From Desulfovibrio sp. G11 (GTDB lineage: Bacteria > Desulfobacterota > Desulfovibrionia > Desulfovibrionales > Desulfovibrionaceae): a stretch of DNA of 64,000 nucleotides. Shown in pieces: positions 53,184-63,137 of this stretch; the stretch's first letter is position 1; each line of letters begins with the position of its first letter. A program made the position numbers and the translations under genes. Location of the stretch: assembly GCF_900243745.1 (NCBI RefSeq), contig NZ_LT984798.1, positions 3,194,501 through 3,258,500 of the forward strand, in the 5' to 3' direction. The notes beneath the pieces were generated by a model that saw only the letters and a list, made by a program, of their open reading frames with translations, was not told where the DNA came from and made no database searches.

Positions 53184-53477
53184 TTATTCGCGTGGGGGAA
53201 GTTCGCGGCCGCTCTCTTCAAGGCGCTGCAAAAATTTGTCGCGACATTCGTAGCTACAGAAACGATGGATGGTCTCTCCGTCACGCACGGAAATATTACC
53301 CTCAACGGCAACATAGGTTCCGCATTCGGGGTCTTTGACCATTTCGCCCGCAGCTATCTTGCGCTCCATCTCGGCAGCGTTATCCTCTTTGTTTTCTTTT
53401 TTCTTTTTCAGCACGTCATTGGCAAAAAGACGATAAAGGGCGTAGCCCGCCAGAATAAGAATTAGCCACTTCCACAT
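53184..53477 (-). CDS. Small membrane protein with a zinc-ribbon/TRASH-like tail (PP0621-like)
   Basis: 97 residues. One N-terminal helix (WLILILAGYALYRLF), a Lys/Glu linker, then MVKDPECGTYVAVE and RFCSYECRDKFL: three Cys in a YHS/TRASH-like layout that can hold zinc or copper. The combination occurs in a family of short uncharacterised bacterial proteins annotated PP0621. Stands alone; function unknown. Confidence 0.72.
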   Translation of the reverse strand: MWKWLILILAGYALYRLFANDVLKKKKENKEDNAAEMERKIAAGEMVKDPECGTYVAVEGNISVRDGETIHRFCSYECRDKFLQRLEESGRELPPRE

Positions 53478-53587
53478 CTGTCATGCTCCTTAGGTCCGTG
53501 CAGGGCACGGGCACGTACGGCTCTTGTGCGGCTTCCGACAATATTCATGAAAGCCGTGGACAAGATTATCACAGGCCCCTCTTCCAG

Positions 53588-54112
53588 TCACTGAAAAATT
53601 CTCTGCCCTTCCTTTTTGTACTGCAGGCGCGAGAGCCATTCCGTTGCAGGCAAACCGTCAATAACGGCATGCGGGGCAACATCAAGCAGTGGTACAAGGG
53701 CAAAAGCCCTTTGGGTCAGGCGGGGATGCGGCACAAGGCAGTGAGGGTTTTCGCTGCCTATCTGCCCGAACAGCAGCAGATCGACATCAATGGCTCTCGG
53801 TCCGAAGCGGAGCGCCGGATCAGCGCTGCGTACCCGGCCAAGATCTGCCTCAATATCCAGCAGGGCATCCACAAGAGAACACGGCGTCCAGGAGGCACCG
53901 GGAAAAAGCTCTATCACCTGGTTGAAAAACCAGGACTGGTTCGCGTAGCCCTGTGGCTCGGTGCAGTAGAGAGCCGACGCTGCTCCTGTACGCATGCGCG
54001 GCAAGGCGGCCAACTTCTGCCGGGCGCGTACCAGCATCTCTTCCGCATTTGCACAGTTGGATCCAAGGCATACGTAAGCCTGGAATTCTTTTCCCGGCGA
54101 ATTTTCGGGCAT
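53588..54112 (-). CDS. folK: 2-amino-4-hydroxy-6-hydroxymethyldihydropteridine pyrophosphokinase
   Basis: Folate pathway enzyme that pyrophosphorylates hydroxymethyl-dihydropterin. 174 residues. CLGSNCANAEE near the start, YCTEPQGYANQSWFFNQVIEL, and the HPPK signature RFGPRAIDVDLLLFG with the two Mg-binding Asp. HPRLTQRAFALVPL completes it. ATG at 54112; 54130 is an alternative. Alone on its strand. Confidence 0.93.
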   Translation of the reverse strand: MPENSPGKEFQAYVCLGSNCANAEEMLVRARQKLAALPRMRTGAASALYCTEPQGYANQSWFFNQVIELFPGASWTPCSLVDALLDIEADLGRVRSADPALRFGPRAIDVDLLLFGQIGSENPHCLVPHPRLTQRAFALVPLLDVAPHAVIDGLPATEWLSRLQYKKEGQRIFQ

Positions 54113-54388
54113 ATGTCTTCCCCTTCCCATGGATGCTCGTTAGGACATAAACGCTTGGACGAATCGCGTACAGCGGACAAAATTTGGCTGCGTCCACTCT
54201 GCGGCAACGATATGTTCAAATCCCTGCAGACATTTCAAGCGCGAGCGACTCCGGCCTCATCAATATGCCGCTGTGGATAGCACAGGCGCAAAAGGAACAA
54301 AAGCCTCTGCACAAGCCCTTTGCACGGCATCCGGTTGGGAACATGTAAAAAACTTGCCCATCCAGCACAAGGCGGCTAGCATACGCGT

Positions 54389-55321
54389 ATGATCAAACAA
54401 GACACGGCCCCATCATTCCTCTGTCCGCTGGCCCCTCTGTTGCCGCTATGGCAGGATTATCTGCTGGCCCAACGGGGGCTGTCGCCCCAGACCGTTGCCT
54501 CTTACGGGCAAGACCTTGAAAATTTTTTCCTTTTTCGTCAGGAACTGGCCCAGGGCGAAGCAGGAAGTCCCCAACCAGATGAACAGGAAATTTTCCTCTA
54601 TCTGGCATGGTTGCGCGCCCGGCAGAACACAGGACGGACATTGGCGCGCCGCCTTTCAGCATTGCGGGCTTTTTTTGATTTTGCCGTACAGGAAAACGCC
54701 ATAAAAAATAATCCTGCGCAATTGCTGGACAATCCAAAACTGCCCCAACACCTGCCCGAAGTACTGAGCCGGGATGAAATGGAATCCCTGCTGGCACGGC
54801 CCGATCTGCGTGACAGGGGCGGCCAGCGCGACCGCTGCATACTCGAACTGCTCTATGCCGCTGGCCTGCGGGTGTCTGAACTGTGCGATCTGTGTTTGCC
54901 CGATCTGGACCTTCAGCGCGGATTGGTACGTGTTTTCGGCAAGGGAGCCAAAGAACGCCTTGTGCCGCTGCATGATCTTATGCAGAACATGCTTGAAAAT
55001 TACATCCGTGATTGGCGCCCGGCTTTTTCACCCACAGGCAACCAGCTTTTCGTCAATCGTTCCGGCCGTGCGCTGACACGGCAGTATATCTGGAAGATGG
55101 TAAAAAAATACGCTCTGGAGGCAGGCATACGCCGCCCGGTTTCTCCCCATACATTCCGTCATTCTTTTGCCACACACCTGCTTGAAGGCGGCGCGGACCT
55201 GCGGGCGGTGCAATTGCTGCTCGGTCATGCCGACATCAGCGCCACAGAAATATATACCCATGTACAGGCAGAGCGCCTGCGTAGCATCCACCGCAAATTC
55301 CACCCCCGGAGCCAGATGTGA
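54389..55321 (+). CDS. xerD: Site-specific tyrosine recombinase XerC/XerD
   Basis: 310 residues. N-terminal SAM-like domain (LLPLWQDYLLAQRGLSPQTVASYGQDL, seen as LSPQTVASYGQDLENF), catalytic domain with Arg161 (GLRVSEL), Lys185, His254 and Arg257 (HTFRHSFATHLL), His280 (LLGHADIS) and nucleophile Tyr289 (TEIYTHV). All are present. It resolves chromosome dimers at dif together with the partner recombinase, regulated by FtsK (this window, 31-33 kb). Core-type lengths and the ending make XerD more likely than a phage integrase. Its stop overlaps the next start (GTGA). Confidence 0.93.
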   Translation: MIKQDTAPSFLCPLAPLLPLWQDYLLAQRGLSPQTVASYGQDLENFFLFRQELAQGEAGSPQPDEQEIFLYLAWLRARQNTGRTLARRLSALRAFFDFAVQENAIKNNPAQLLDNPKLPQHLPEVLSRDEMESLLARPDLRDRGGQRDRCILELLYAAGLRVSELCDLCLPDLDLQRGLVRVFGKGAKERLVPLHDLMQNMLENYIRDWRPAFSPTGNQLFVNRSGRALTRQYIWKMVKKYALEAGIRRPVSPHTFRHSFATHLLEGGADLRAVQLLLGHADISATEIYTHVQAERLRSIHRKFHPRSQM

Positions 55322-58035
55322 GCCATGTGAGTGCTGCCAAAGCCACGCTGATAACCTGCCATGCCAATGCGGACTTTGACGCCTTCGCCGCCATGCTGGC
55401 CGCCCGCCACCTGTACAGCCCGCACGTGCTGCTTTTTCCGGGCAGTCAGGAACGTGGACTGCAAAAACTTTACGCCACTCTTGATACCAGAGCCTATAAT
55501 TTTGCCGCCAGCGCGGAGCTGGACTGGGATTCATTTGACCGACTGGTACTGGTGGATACGCGCCAGCGCGGCAGGGTCAGCCATGTGGCCCCGTTGCTGG
55601 ATCGACCGGATGTACATGTGGAAATATGGGATCACCATCCGGAATCCGGCGATGACATCACCCCCGACAGGCTATATTTTGCCTCCATAGGTTCTGTCAC
55701 AAGCCTTATAGTGCAGCACCTGCGCGAAGCCGGAATCCGCCTTGAAGCAGAAGATGCCACCCTGCTGGGACTCGGCATTTATGGCGACACCGGCTCCTTC
55801 ACTTACTCATCCACCACAACGGCGGACTTTGAAGCTGCCGCATGGCTGCTTGGTCAGGGCATGGAAGTCAACCGCATAAATGATCTGGCTGCCCATGAGC
55901 TGACCAGCCTGCATATACAGGCGCTCAACAGCCTTCTGGAATCGGCACAGTCCTACACCATTAACGGAACCCAAGTGGTTCTGGCCGAAGCCTCCATGGA
56001 GCATTATCTGGGCGACTTTGCCTATCTTGCGCACCGGCTTATGGAAATGGAGAAATTCATTGTCCTTTTTGCCATCGGCCTCATGGGAGATCGTATACAG
56101 GTTGTGGCCCGCAGCCGCAGCGATACTGTCAACGTGGGCGATATCTGCGCGGCTCTGGGCGGCGGCGGGCATGTCTATGCGGCCTCGGCCTCTGTGCGGC
56201 ACATGACCCTGCATGAAGTGCGCGACGCCATTCTGAGGCAGCTCTACGCACAGGCACAGCCTGACAAGACAGCGCGCGAATACATGTCATCCCCTGCTGT
56301 AGGTGTGGAATCCACAGCGACCATACGTCAGGCAGATGAACTGATGCTGCACTTCGGCCTCAAGGCAGTACCTGTCTTCATACCCAGTACACGCAGGTGC
56401 GAGGGGCTACTGGACGCCCAGACTGCCTCGCGCGCCAGCGCCCACGGGCTTGGAAACGCCAGAGTGGAAGACTATATGCAACGGCGCATCCAAACCCTGC
56501 CGCCGGAAGCGGTGCTCAAAGACCTTACTGCAGCCATTGTCGGCGCACGACAACGCCTGGTACCGATTGTCGAAAATGAAGATGTCATCGGCGTTGTGAC
56601 GCGTACCGACCTTATCAATGTTTTCGCCCACGAACCCGGAAACCTGCCCGTTCTGAAGCATTCCTCCAGCAAGGAGCGACATGTGGGCAAGCTCATACAG
56701 GACCGTTTGCCCGCTTCTGCCAAAAACCTGCTCCATCTGGCAGGCCGGCTTGGTCGTGACCTGGGCCTGCCCGTCTATGCTGTAGGCGGCTTTGTTCGTG
56801 ATCTTCTGCTCAACAGGGCCAATCAGGATATCGACCTGGTGGTAGAGGGCAACGGCATTGCCCTGGCCAAGGCCCTGGCCGCAGAGCTTGGTGGCAGAGT
56901 GCGCGAACATCAGGAATTTCTGACTTCGGTAGTCATCTTCAAAGATGCCGAAGGCCGCGAATCGCGTATTGATGTGGCTACCGCCCGGCTTGAGTATTAT
57001 GAGTATCCCGCTGCCTTGCCTACAGTGGAGCTGTCTTCCATTAAAATGGACCTGTTCCGGCGTGATTTTTCCATAAATGCTTTGGCGGTGCGTCTGGACA
57101 GCACTCCATTCGGACAGCTCGTGGACTTTTTCGGCGGCCAAAGAGATATAAAAGAGCGCATTATACGCGTACTTCATACCCTGAGCTTTGTTGAAGACCC
57201 CACACGCTGCCTGCGGGCCGTGCGTTTTGAACAGCGCTATGATTTTCGTATAGGGGCAGGTTCAGAAAAGCTTATTAAAAATGCTATGGGGCTCAAGCTG
57301 ATGGACAGGCTCAGCGGGCCGCGGCTTTTTCATGAATTCAAGCTGATTTGTGATGAAGAGAACCCACTGGCCTGCCTTGAACGGTTGGACCAACTGGGCA
57401 TACTGCCGGCCATCGCACAACAGTTGGCGCTTACGCCAGGGAAGAGAAAGATACTCGAAGAACTTCAGGACATGCTGTCCTGGTACCGCCTTTTATACTT
57501 CGAAAAAATGCCTCAACCCTGGCTCGTATACTTTCTCGGGCTTTGCCATGGCCTGCCCTATGTGGAAACATCCGTACTTTACCGCCGGATGGGGCTACCT
57601 GAGAACAAAAGAAACGATATCCTTGGTCAACGGGAACAGATGCGCACCGTGAGAGGACGCCTGGAAAACCGACAAAAACGCCAAGGCGTGCAGGAGTTCA
57701 AGGTGAGCGTCCTTCATGGGCTGCTGGCCCCCCTGTCGCTGGAATCCCTGCTCTACCTTATGGCCGAAACCAACGACGAGGGGCTGCAAAAAAATCTGTC
57801 CCGCTATATTACCCAGTGGCGTCACGAAAAAGTGGACATCACCGGCGAGGATCTCAAAAATATGGGCCTGTCGCCCGGACCTCTTTTCAGCCAAATACTG
57901 CGCGCGGTGCTTCAGGCCAAGCTTGACGGCGAGACGCCGGGGCGGGAAGAACAACTGGCCCTTGCACGCAGTCTGGCCCGCAACAGAACAAAAGACGAAG
58001 GAAAAAAGCTTGCAGCAGCCGAGCGCAACAATTGA
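55318..58035 (+). CDS. tRNA nucleotidyltransferase fused to DHH phosphoesterase and CBS domains
   Basis: 905 residues, three modules. Residues 1-310: DHH/DHHA1 phosphoesterase-like (DHHPESGDD, GIYGDTGSFTYS, then GGGGHVYAAS). Residues 320-440: a CBS pair (MSSPAVGVES and VEDYMQRRIQTL), which binds adenyl ligands. From about 480: class II nucleotidyltransferase/poly(A) polymerase head (VYAVGGFVRDLLLNR, the DIDLV metal pair, DFSINALAV) and the RNA-binding C-terminal domains. Related fusions in deltaproteobacteria and Aquifex add A or C to tRNA 3' ends, often split between two enzymes. Translation is coupled to xerD by a 4-nt overlap. Confidence 0.9.
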   Translation: MSHVSAAKATLITCHANADFDAFAAMLAARHLYSPHVLLFPGSQERGLQKLYATLDTRAYNFAASAELDWDSFDRLVLVDTRQRGRVSHVAPLLDRPDVHVEIWDHHPESGDDITPDRLYFASIGSVTSLIVQHLREAGIRLEAEDATLLGLGIYGDTGSFTYSSTTTADFEAAAWLLGQGMEVNRINDLAAHELTSLHIQALNSLLESAQSYTINGTQVVLAEASMEHYLGDFAYLAHRLMEMEKFIVLFAIGLMGDRIQVVARSRSDTVNVGDICAALGGGGHVYAASASVRHMTLHEVRDAILRQLYAQAQPDKTAREYMSSPAVGVESTATIRQADELMLHFGLKAVPVFIPSTRRCEGLLDAQTASRASAHGLGNARVEDYMQRRIQTLPPEAVLKDLTAAIVGARQRLVPIVENEDVIGVVTRTDLINVFAHEPGNLPVLKHSSSKERHVGKLIQDRLPASAKNLLHLAGRLGRDLGLPVYAVGGFVRDLLLNRANQDIDLVVEGNGIALAKALAAELGGRVREHQEFLTSVVIFKDAEGRESRIDVATARLEYYEYPAALPTVELSSIKMDLFRRDFSINALAVRLDSTPFGQLVDFFGGQRDIKERIIRVLHTLSFVEDPTRCLRAVRFEQRYDFRIGAGSEKLIKNAMGLKLMDRLSGPRLFHEFKLICDEENPLACLERLDQLGILPAIAQQLALTPGKRKILEELQDMLSWYRLLYFEKMPQPWLVYFLGLCHGLPYVETSVLYRRMGLPENKRNDILGQREQMRTVRGRLENRQKRQGVQEFKVSVLHGLLAPLSLESLLYLMAETNDEGLQKNLSRYITQWRHEKVDITGEDLKNMGLSPGPLFSQILRAVLQAKLDGETPGREEQLALARSLARNRTKDEGKKLAAAERNN

Positions 58036-58079
58036 TCAAGCCGGTTTTCGCGCGGGCATATCCTTGCGGACAACTCACT

Positions 58080-58107
58080 TTGATTGAATTTATTGCACGC
58101 ATAATGT
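58080..58107 (+). promoter_or_regulatory. Possible promoter of the HIT gene
   Basis: TTGATT (58080-58085), 16 nt, TAATGT (58102-58107), in an AT-rich region about 100 bp before the ATG. Other overlapping choices exist. Confidence 0.35.
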
Positions 58108-58199
58108 ATTGAATATATTGCTCATATTACAATCAACATTTTATGCCAGACTGGTTTTCCGCTTGCTCCTGATGATCAGGCGGTGTATAGAAAAAAACT

Positions 58200-58754
58200 A
58201 TGAAACAATTGTGGGCACCTTGGCGTATTGAGTACATTCTTGGACCAAAGCCGGACACCTGTGTGTTCTGTCTTCCCGCCGGCCCCCAGGAGGACGAACA
58301 GCGCCTCGTCCTTTACAGGGGGCGGCATGCCTTTGTCATCATGAACAAGTTTCCGTATAATAACGGGCATCTTATGGTTTGTCCTTACAGGCATGTCATG
58401 AACATTGCCGACCTGGACACCACTGAAACACATGAAATTATGGATCTTCTTCAAATATGCGCCACAATATTAAAGAAACACTTTAACTGTGAAGGTATCA
58501 ATATCGGCCTTAATCAGGGCGAAGCTGCCGGAGCTGGAATCAGGGAACACATGCATTTTCACCTGGTCCCGCGTTGGAACGGAGACTCGTCCTTCATGGC
58601 GGTCTTTGACGAAGTGCGTACAATGCCTGAACACCTAAGACGCAGCTATGCGGCGTTGAAACCATATTTCACGAATGGCGCTTTGGCTGGGGAGCCATAC
58701 AGCGCCGGTTCCTCGCCCCATCAGGAAGGTTGCAGTCCGCAGCGGAACAGTTGA
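58200..58754 (+). CDS. HIT-family nucleotide hydrolase/AP4A phosphorylase-like
   Basis: 184 residues. CVFCLPAG at the N-terminus gives two Cys that with a later His form the zinc site of HIT enzymes; the HIT motif itself is HMHFHLVPRW. NKFPYNNGHLMVCPYRH and the GLNQGEAAGAGI loop complete the nucleotide pocket. It resembles the bacterial AP4A phosphorylase-like HIT family. Probably hydrolyses or phosphorolyses dinucleoside polyphosphates or AMP adducts; the exact substrate cannot be told. Confidence 0.85.
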   Translation: MKQLWAPWRIEYILGPKPDTCVFCLPAGPQEDEQRLVLYRGRHAFVIMNKFPYNNGHLMVCPYRHVMNIADLDTTETHEIMDLLQICATILKKHFNCEGINIGLNQGEAAGAGIREHMHFHLVPRWNGDSSFMAVFDEVRTMPEHLRRSYAALKPYFTNGALAGEPYSAGSSPHQEGCSPQRNS

Positions 58755-58904
58755 CGGAATCAGTGGCGAAGGAAGTGTTTTTTTACGCCGGGCGGCGTAA
58801 AAAATTCGGCTGGAGAGCGCAAGCTGTGCCCCTCATGGGCGGGCGGCATTCTCAAAAAGCCCGTGAATTTTTTGAGATAGCTTTAGCCTGAGAGGAGTGT
58901 GTCT

Positions 58905-59342
58905 ATGCGGTATATCAAGGTTCTCTTGCTGGCCATCGTCTTTTTTCTTGCCCTTGTGTTCTTTTTTCAGAATCAGGGGCCTCTTTCGCAGGACATGGTG
59001 TTGACGCTTCACCTTTTCTTTATTCCGCCCATGCATTCCATTCCGCTGCCGTTCTATTTTCTGGTGATTGTAGCTTTCGCCCTGGGCGCGCTGCTCACCC
59101 TGAGCTTCCTTGTATGGGACAAGCTGAACCTCTCGGCCCGCCTGATGAAGCACAAATGGCACATCAGCAGCCTTGAACGCGAAATGGCCCAACTGCGCAA
59201 AAAGGCCGACATGGAAACTGCAAAGCGGAGCTTTTTTCATCGGAACAAGGAAAAAACCGATGCCGTGCAGCCGGCTCCGACTGTAGCCAGGCCGGTTTCA
59301 ACCGCGGAAGAATCCCTTGCTCCTGACCCTGACAAGCAATAG
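58905..59342 (+). CDS. LapA-family membrane protein
   Basis: 145 residues. Two hydrophobic helices (YIKVLLLAIVFFLALVFFFQNQ and LPFYFLVIVAFALGALLTLSFLVW) with the FQNQ turn typical of the LapA/DUF1049 family, then a coiled coil (WHISSLEREMAQLRKKADME) and a Pro/Ala tail. LapA proteins act in lipopolysaccharide assembly or its regulation with LapB. ATG at 58905 after GAGGAG; no lapB neighbour is seen. Confidence 0.78.
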   Translation: MRYIKVLLLAIVFFLALVFFFQNQGPLSQDMVLTLHLFFIPPMHSIPLPFYFLVIVAFALGALLTLSFLVWDKLNLSARLMKHKWHISSLEREMAQLRKKADMETAKRSFFHRNKEKTDAVQPAPTVARPVSTAEESLAPDPDKQ

Positions 59343-59475
59343 CCGTTTCTGTTTTCCGGGCACTGCTGAAAAATCACGGCGGTGTCGAACAGCGGAGCAG
59401 GCCACGCGATATATGCTGGCTGCTCCGCTGTTGCTCACGCGGATCTCACACTCCCTTTTGCCATAAAGCACTGCC

Positions 59476-62259
59476 ATGTCTGAACCCACTTTCAAGATGA
59501 CCCCCATGTTTGAACACTACATGAGCATCAAGGCCGACTACCCTGATGCTCTGCTTTTTTATCGCATGGGCGACTTTTATGAGCTTTTCTTTGACGATGC
59601 AGAACTTGCGGCGCGTGAACTGCAGATAACCCTCACCAGCCGCAGCAGGGACCCGAACAATCCCATCCCCATGTGCGGTGTTCCCTGGCATGCCGTAGAC
59701 ACGTACGTGGCGCAGCTTGTGGACAAAGGCTATCATATTGCCATCTGCGATCAGGTAGAAGACCCCAAAACCTCAAAGGGACTGGTGAAAAGAGCTGTAA
59801 CCAGCGTCAAGACTCCCGGAACCGTCCTTGATGACGCCAACCTGAGCACCAAAAGCCATAACTACCTTGGCGCACTCTGCCCCGGAAGCGACGCTGAAAA
59901 GGGCGGCTTTGCATGGCTGGACGTTTCCACCGGTCAATGGTCAGGCGTGGATTTCAGACGACAGACAGAGCTATGGCAGTGGGTGCTAAAAATGGCCCCC
60001 CGCGAACTTCTTGTGCCTGAAGGTTTCCAACCGCCCGCCCGCACTTTGCTTGAGGGTATACGCCTTGTGCGCCTGCCGCTAAGCCGTTTTGATCTCAAAC
60101 GCTCTACCGAACGTGTGCTGGCTGCGCAAGGAGTGCGTGAAGCCGCCGCTCTTGGGCTTGAAGGCCGTGAGGAAATCATGCGAGCGTGCGGCGCATTGCT
60201 TGCATACCTTGCGCAAACACAAATGCGCAGCCCTGAACACCTGCAGCCCTTCCTGCGCCTGGATTTGAGCCGCAGACTTATTATCGATGAAGTTACAGAA
60301 CGCAATCTGGAAATTTTCACCCGCCTGAACGGGCGCAAGGGCAAGGGAACCTTGCGCCATGTGCTGGATGAGACCATGACGCCTATGGGCGGCCGCCTGC
60401 TGGAAGACATGTTGCGCCACCCCTGGCGGGAAATTTCCCCCATAGTTCGTATCCAGGACGCTGTGGAATGGTTCTATGTCGATGACGGCCGCCGGACCGC
60501 ACTGCGCGAAGCTCTTAACGGCGTATATGATATGGAACGCCTTTCCACGCGCATCAGCCTCAATCAGGGCAGCCCACGCGACTTTATAGCCCTGCGCAAC
60601 AGCCTGGCTGCCCTGCCGCAAGTTTTTACAGCTCTTATCGAACCCACAACGTCTCTCTTGCTGCGCCCGGATCAGGAAAAAGACGCCTCAGAAAACACTT
60701 CGCAAGAAAACGGCCTTACGCAGCCCCGCGCCCTGACCGAGCTTCTCAAGACCTGGGACGCTATGGAGGACTGCGCACAACTTCTGCAAAGCGCCCTTGT
60801 AGACAACCCGCCACCGGTCATTACTGACGGAGGCCTCTTTAAAAGCGGCTATAACGCCGAGCTGGACAGACTGCTGGACCTGGCCGAGCACGGCGAACAA
60901 AAACTGCAAGCCATGCTGGCCGAAGAACAGTCAACCACGGGCATTGCCAAGCTCAAGCTGGGCTATAACCGTGTGTTTGGCTACTACTTTGAAGTGTCAC
61001 GGGCCGCCCACAGCGGTACTGTGCCTTACCACTTCATCCGCCGCCAAAGCCTTGCCAATGCCGAGCGCTTTACCACTGAGGCCCTGAAGAATCTTGAAGA
61101 AGAGCTGCTTTCCGCTTCAGACAAACGCAAGGCGCTGGAATATACCCTGTTTCAGGATTTGCGCCAGCATATGGCCGATCAGCGGGAACGTATCGCCCAC
61201 ATGGCTCAGCTGATAGCACATCTGGATTATTGGCAAAGCCTTGCGCAGGTAGGCCGCCTGAACAACTGGTGCAGGCCCGGGCTTGAAACTGACGGCAACC
61301 TGACCATCCGCGAAGGGCGACACCCTGTGGTAGAAGCCATGATCGGGCGCGCCAATTTTGTCCCCAATGATTTCAGGCTGGATGAAAAGCGCCGCCTGTG
61401 CCTGCTTACCGGTCCCAACATGGCGGGCAAATCCACCGTGTTGCGTCAGGTAGCCATCATATGCCTTCTGGCACAGATGGGGTCAATGGTTCCTGCCACA
61501 TCTGCCCGCCTTGGCCTTGTGGACAGACTTTTTTCCCGCGTAGGTGCTTCTGACAACCTGGCACAGGGGCAGAGCACCTTTATGGTGGAAATGATGGAGA
61601 CTGCGCGCATTCTGCGTCAGGCCACAAAGCGCAGCCTCATTATTCTGGATGAAATAGGCCGCGGCACCAGCACCTATGACGGAGTGGCTCTGGCATGGGC
61701 CATGGTCGAAGACCTTTCCCGTCGCGCCCAAGGGGAGTTACGCACCCTCTTCGCCACACATTACCATGAACTTACTGCCCTTGAAGGCCGGGTAGATGGC
61801 GTTTTTACAATGAACATTGCCATCAGCGAGTACAGCGGTGATATTCTTTTCCTGCACAAGCTCGTTCCCGGCCCTGCTGACAGAAGCTATGGCGTTGAAG
61901 TGGCAAGACTGGCTGGCGTACCCGGCCCCGTAGTGCAGCGTGCCAGAGCCATTCTGGCAAATCTTGAACGCGGACGTGATGTAGCGCGAAAAGCGGTTGT
62001 TTCGGCCGTATGCCTGCCTGGCATTGACCTGCCTGAGACCGGCCCCGAAGAAGACATGCCTGTTCTGCAGGCGGCTCCTCCACGATCCGAGCATCCCGTG
62101 ATAGAGTTACTGCGCCAGATCGAACCGGAAGAATTAAGCCCTCTTGATGCCCTTAAAACACTTATGGAATGGAAAAAACTCTGGGGTGCACAACCCGGAA
62201 GCGCAGAGCAAGGCGAAAGCCCCGACAAACACGACGAAGGAAAAAACAGCCGTGGCTAA
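59476..62259 (+). CDS. mutS: DNA mismatch repair protein MutS
   Basis: 927 residues. Mismatch-recognition domain with the F-x-E motif in GDFYELFFDDAE (residues 33-44), connector, lever and clamp (400-620), ATPase with Walker A GPNMAGKST (about residue 646), STFMVEMMETA and IILDEIGRGTSTYDG, then ATHYHEL. The C-terminal extension of about 60 acidic residues is the tetramerisation tail. No mutL is adjacent. The DUF1992 gene begins 8 nt before its stop. Confidence 0.96.
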   Translation: MSEPTFKMTPMFEHYMSIKADYPDALLFYRMGDFYELFFDDAELAARELQITLTSRSRDPNNPIPMCGVPWHAVDTYVAQLVDKGYHIAICDQVEDPKTSKGLVKRAVTSVKTPGTVLDDANLSTKSHNYLGALCPGSDAEKGGFAWLDVSTGQWSGVDFRRQTELWQWVLKMAPRELLVPEGFQPPARTLLEGIRLVRLPLSRFDLKRSTERVLAAQGVREAAALGLEGREEIMRACGALLAYLAQTQMRSPEHLQPFLRLDLSRRLIIDEVTERNLEIFTRLNGRKGKGTLRHVLDETMTPMGGRLLEDMLRHPWREISPIVRIQDAVEWFYVDDGRRTALREALNGVYDMERLSTRISLNQGSPRDFIALRNSLAALPQVFTALIEPTTSLLLRPDQEKDASENTSQENGLTQPRALTELLKTWDAMEDCAQLLQSALVDNPPPVITDGGLFKSGYNAELDRLLDLAEHGEQKLQAMLAEEQSTTGIAKLKLGYNRVFGYYFEVSRAAHSGTVPYHFIRRQSLANAERFTTEALKNLEEELLSASDKRKALEYTLFQDLRQHMADQRERIAHMAQLIAHLDYWQSLAQVGRLNNWCRPGLETDGNLTIREGRHPVVEAMIGRANFVPNDFRLDEKRRLCLLTGPNMAGKSTVLRQVAIICLLAQMGSMVPATSARLGLVDRLFSRVGASDNLAQGQSTFMVEMMETARILRQATKRSLIILDEIGRGTSTYDGVALAWAMVEDLSRRAQGELRTLFATHYHELTALEGRVDGVFTMNIAISEYSGDILFLHKLVPGPADRSYGVEVARLAGVPGPVVQRARAILANLERGRDVARKAVVSAVCLPGIDLPETGPEEDMPVLQAAPPRSEHPVIELLRQIEPEELSPLDALKTLMEWKKLWGAQPGSAEQGESPDKHDEGKNSRG

Positions 62260-62668
62260 CGGCAACCCATGGTCCGCCCTCCAGTTCATTGCCGAGCGGC
62301 GTATCGAGGAGGCGCGGTCCCGAGGGGCCTTTGATAACCTGCCGGGGCAAGGGCGCCCTCTTGAACTTGAAGATATGAGCCATGTGCCGGAAGACTTACG
62401 CATGGCCTACAAAATTCTGCGAAATGCCGGTTATCTGCCTCCGGAATTGGCGGAGCGCAAAGAGCTGAACCGGCTGGTTGATCTGCTGGATCAATGTGAA
62501 GACGAGCAGGAACGTGTACGGCAGATGCAAAAGCTCCAATTTATGGTTGCACGCACCCGTATGCGCTATCAACGGCACATGTGTATCGAACAGGATGATC
62601 CTTATTACGACAGGCTGCTGGACAGGATATGCGCCGCTGGCAGGCCCAAAAGACTGTGTAGCGAATAG
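62252..62668 (+). CDS. DUF1992 (DnaJ-C28-like) protein
   Basis: 138 residues, cytoplasmic. The family motif is complete: FIAERRIEEARSRGAFDNLPGQGRPLELEDM, seen here as AERRIEEARSRGAFDNLPGQG, followed by DLRMAYKILRNAGYLPPELAERKEL. GTG at 62252 overlaps the mutS 3' end by 8 nt and has GAAGGA upstream. Function unknown; a chaperone link is only by family name. Confidence 0.82.
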   Translation: MANGNPWSALQFIAERRIEEARSRGAFDNLPGQGRPLELEDMSHVPEDLRMAYKILRNAGYLPPELAERKELNRLVDLLDQCEDEQERVRQMQKLQFMVARTRMRYQRHMCIEQDDPYYDRLLDRICAAGRPKRLCSE

Positions 62669-63137
62669 TTCCAGAGTGCATGTATCATTGTCGCAAGCGC
62701 TGCAAATCAAGACAGAGCCAACGACCAGAAACCTGTCAATCATACCGGTAACATCGTGCCTAACTCCGTTTTCCCCGGGTACAGCTTTCATGCCCGCCGC
62801 CTGCCTGCATAAAATAATCCCGAGGCAATTAACGCTTGAAGTTCCCGCCCTGTTTTCGTTTGGACCGGTCACCCGGTGGGCGGCAAAAGAAGTCTGCCAG
62901 GACCTGTCCCCCTCCGAAGCCCTTTTTGCACTCTTTCTGGAGAGCCTCCCTGGATTTTTAATTATCATGCAGCCGGCGAGGGCTGCGGGGCTTCTTCTCT
63001 TCGTTCGGCTCTCTCTCCACGCCGCCACTGCCACCAGCGATACCGGCCCGTGCTGGATAATGGGAGTCACGTACGGGCCAGCCCGTTGTATTGTAACCGC
63101 CTCGAGCTAGCCAAAGACTGTTCAAGAATTATCTGCC
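62669..63137. other. 469-bp stretch before the Smr gene
   Basis: No frame has family character on either strand and I see no clear hairpin terminator. It separates the mutS unit from the convergent Smr gene. Confidence 0.45.

Noticed and set aside
62669-63137. Small gene between the DUF1992 and Smr genes
   Set aside because: Frames exist on both strands but have no ribosome site, no signal and no conserved pattern, and they overlap the DUF1992 gene.
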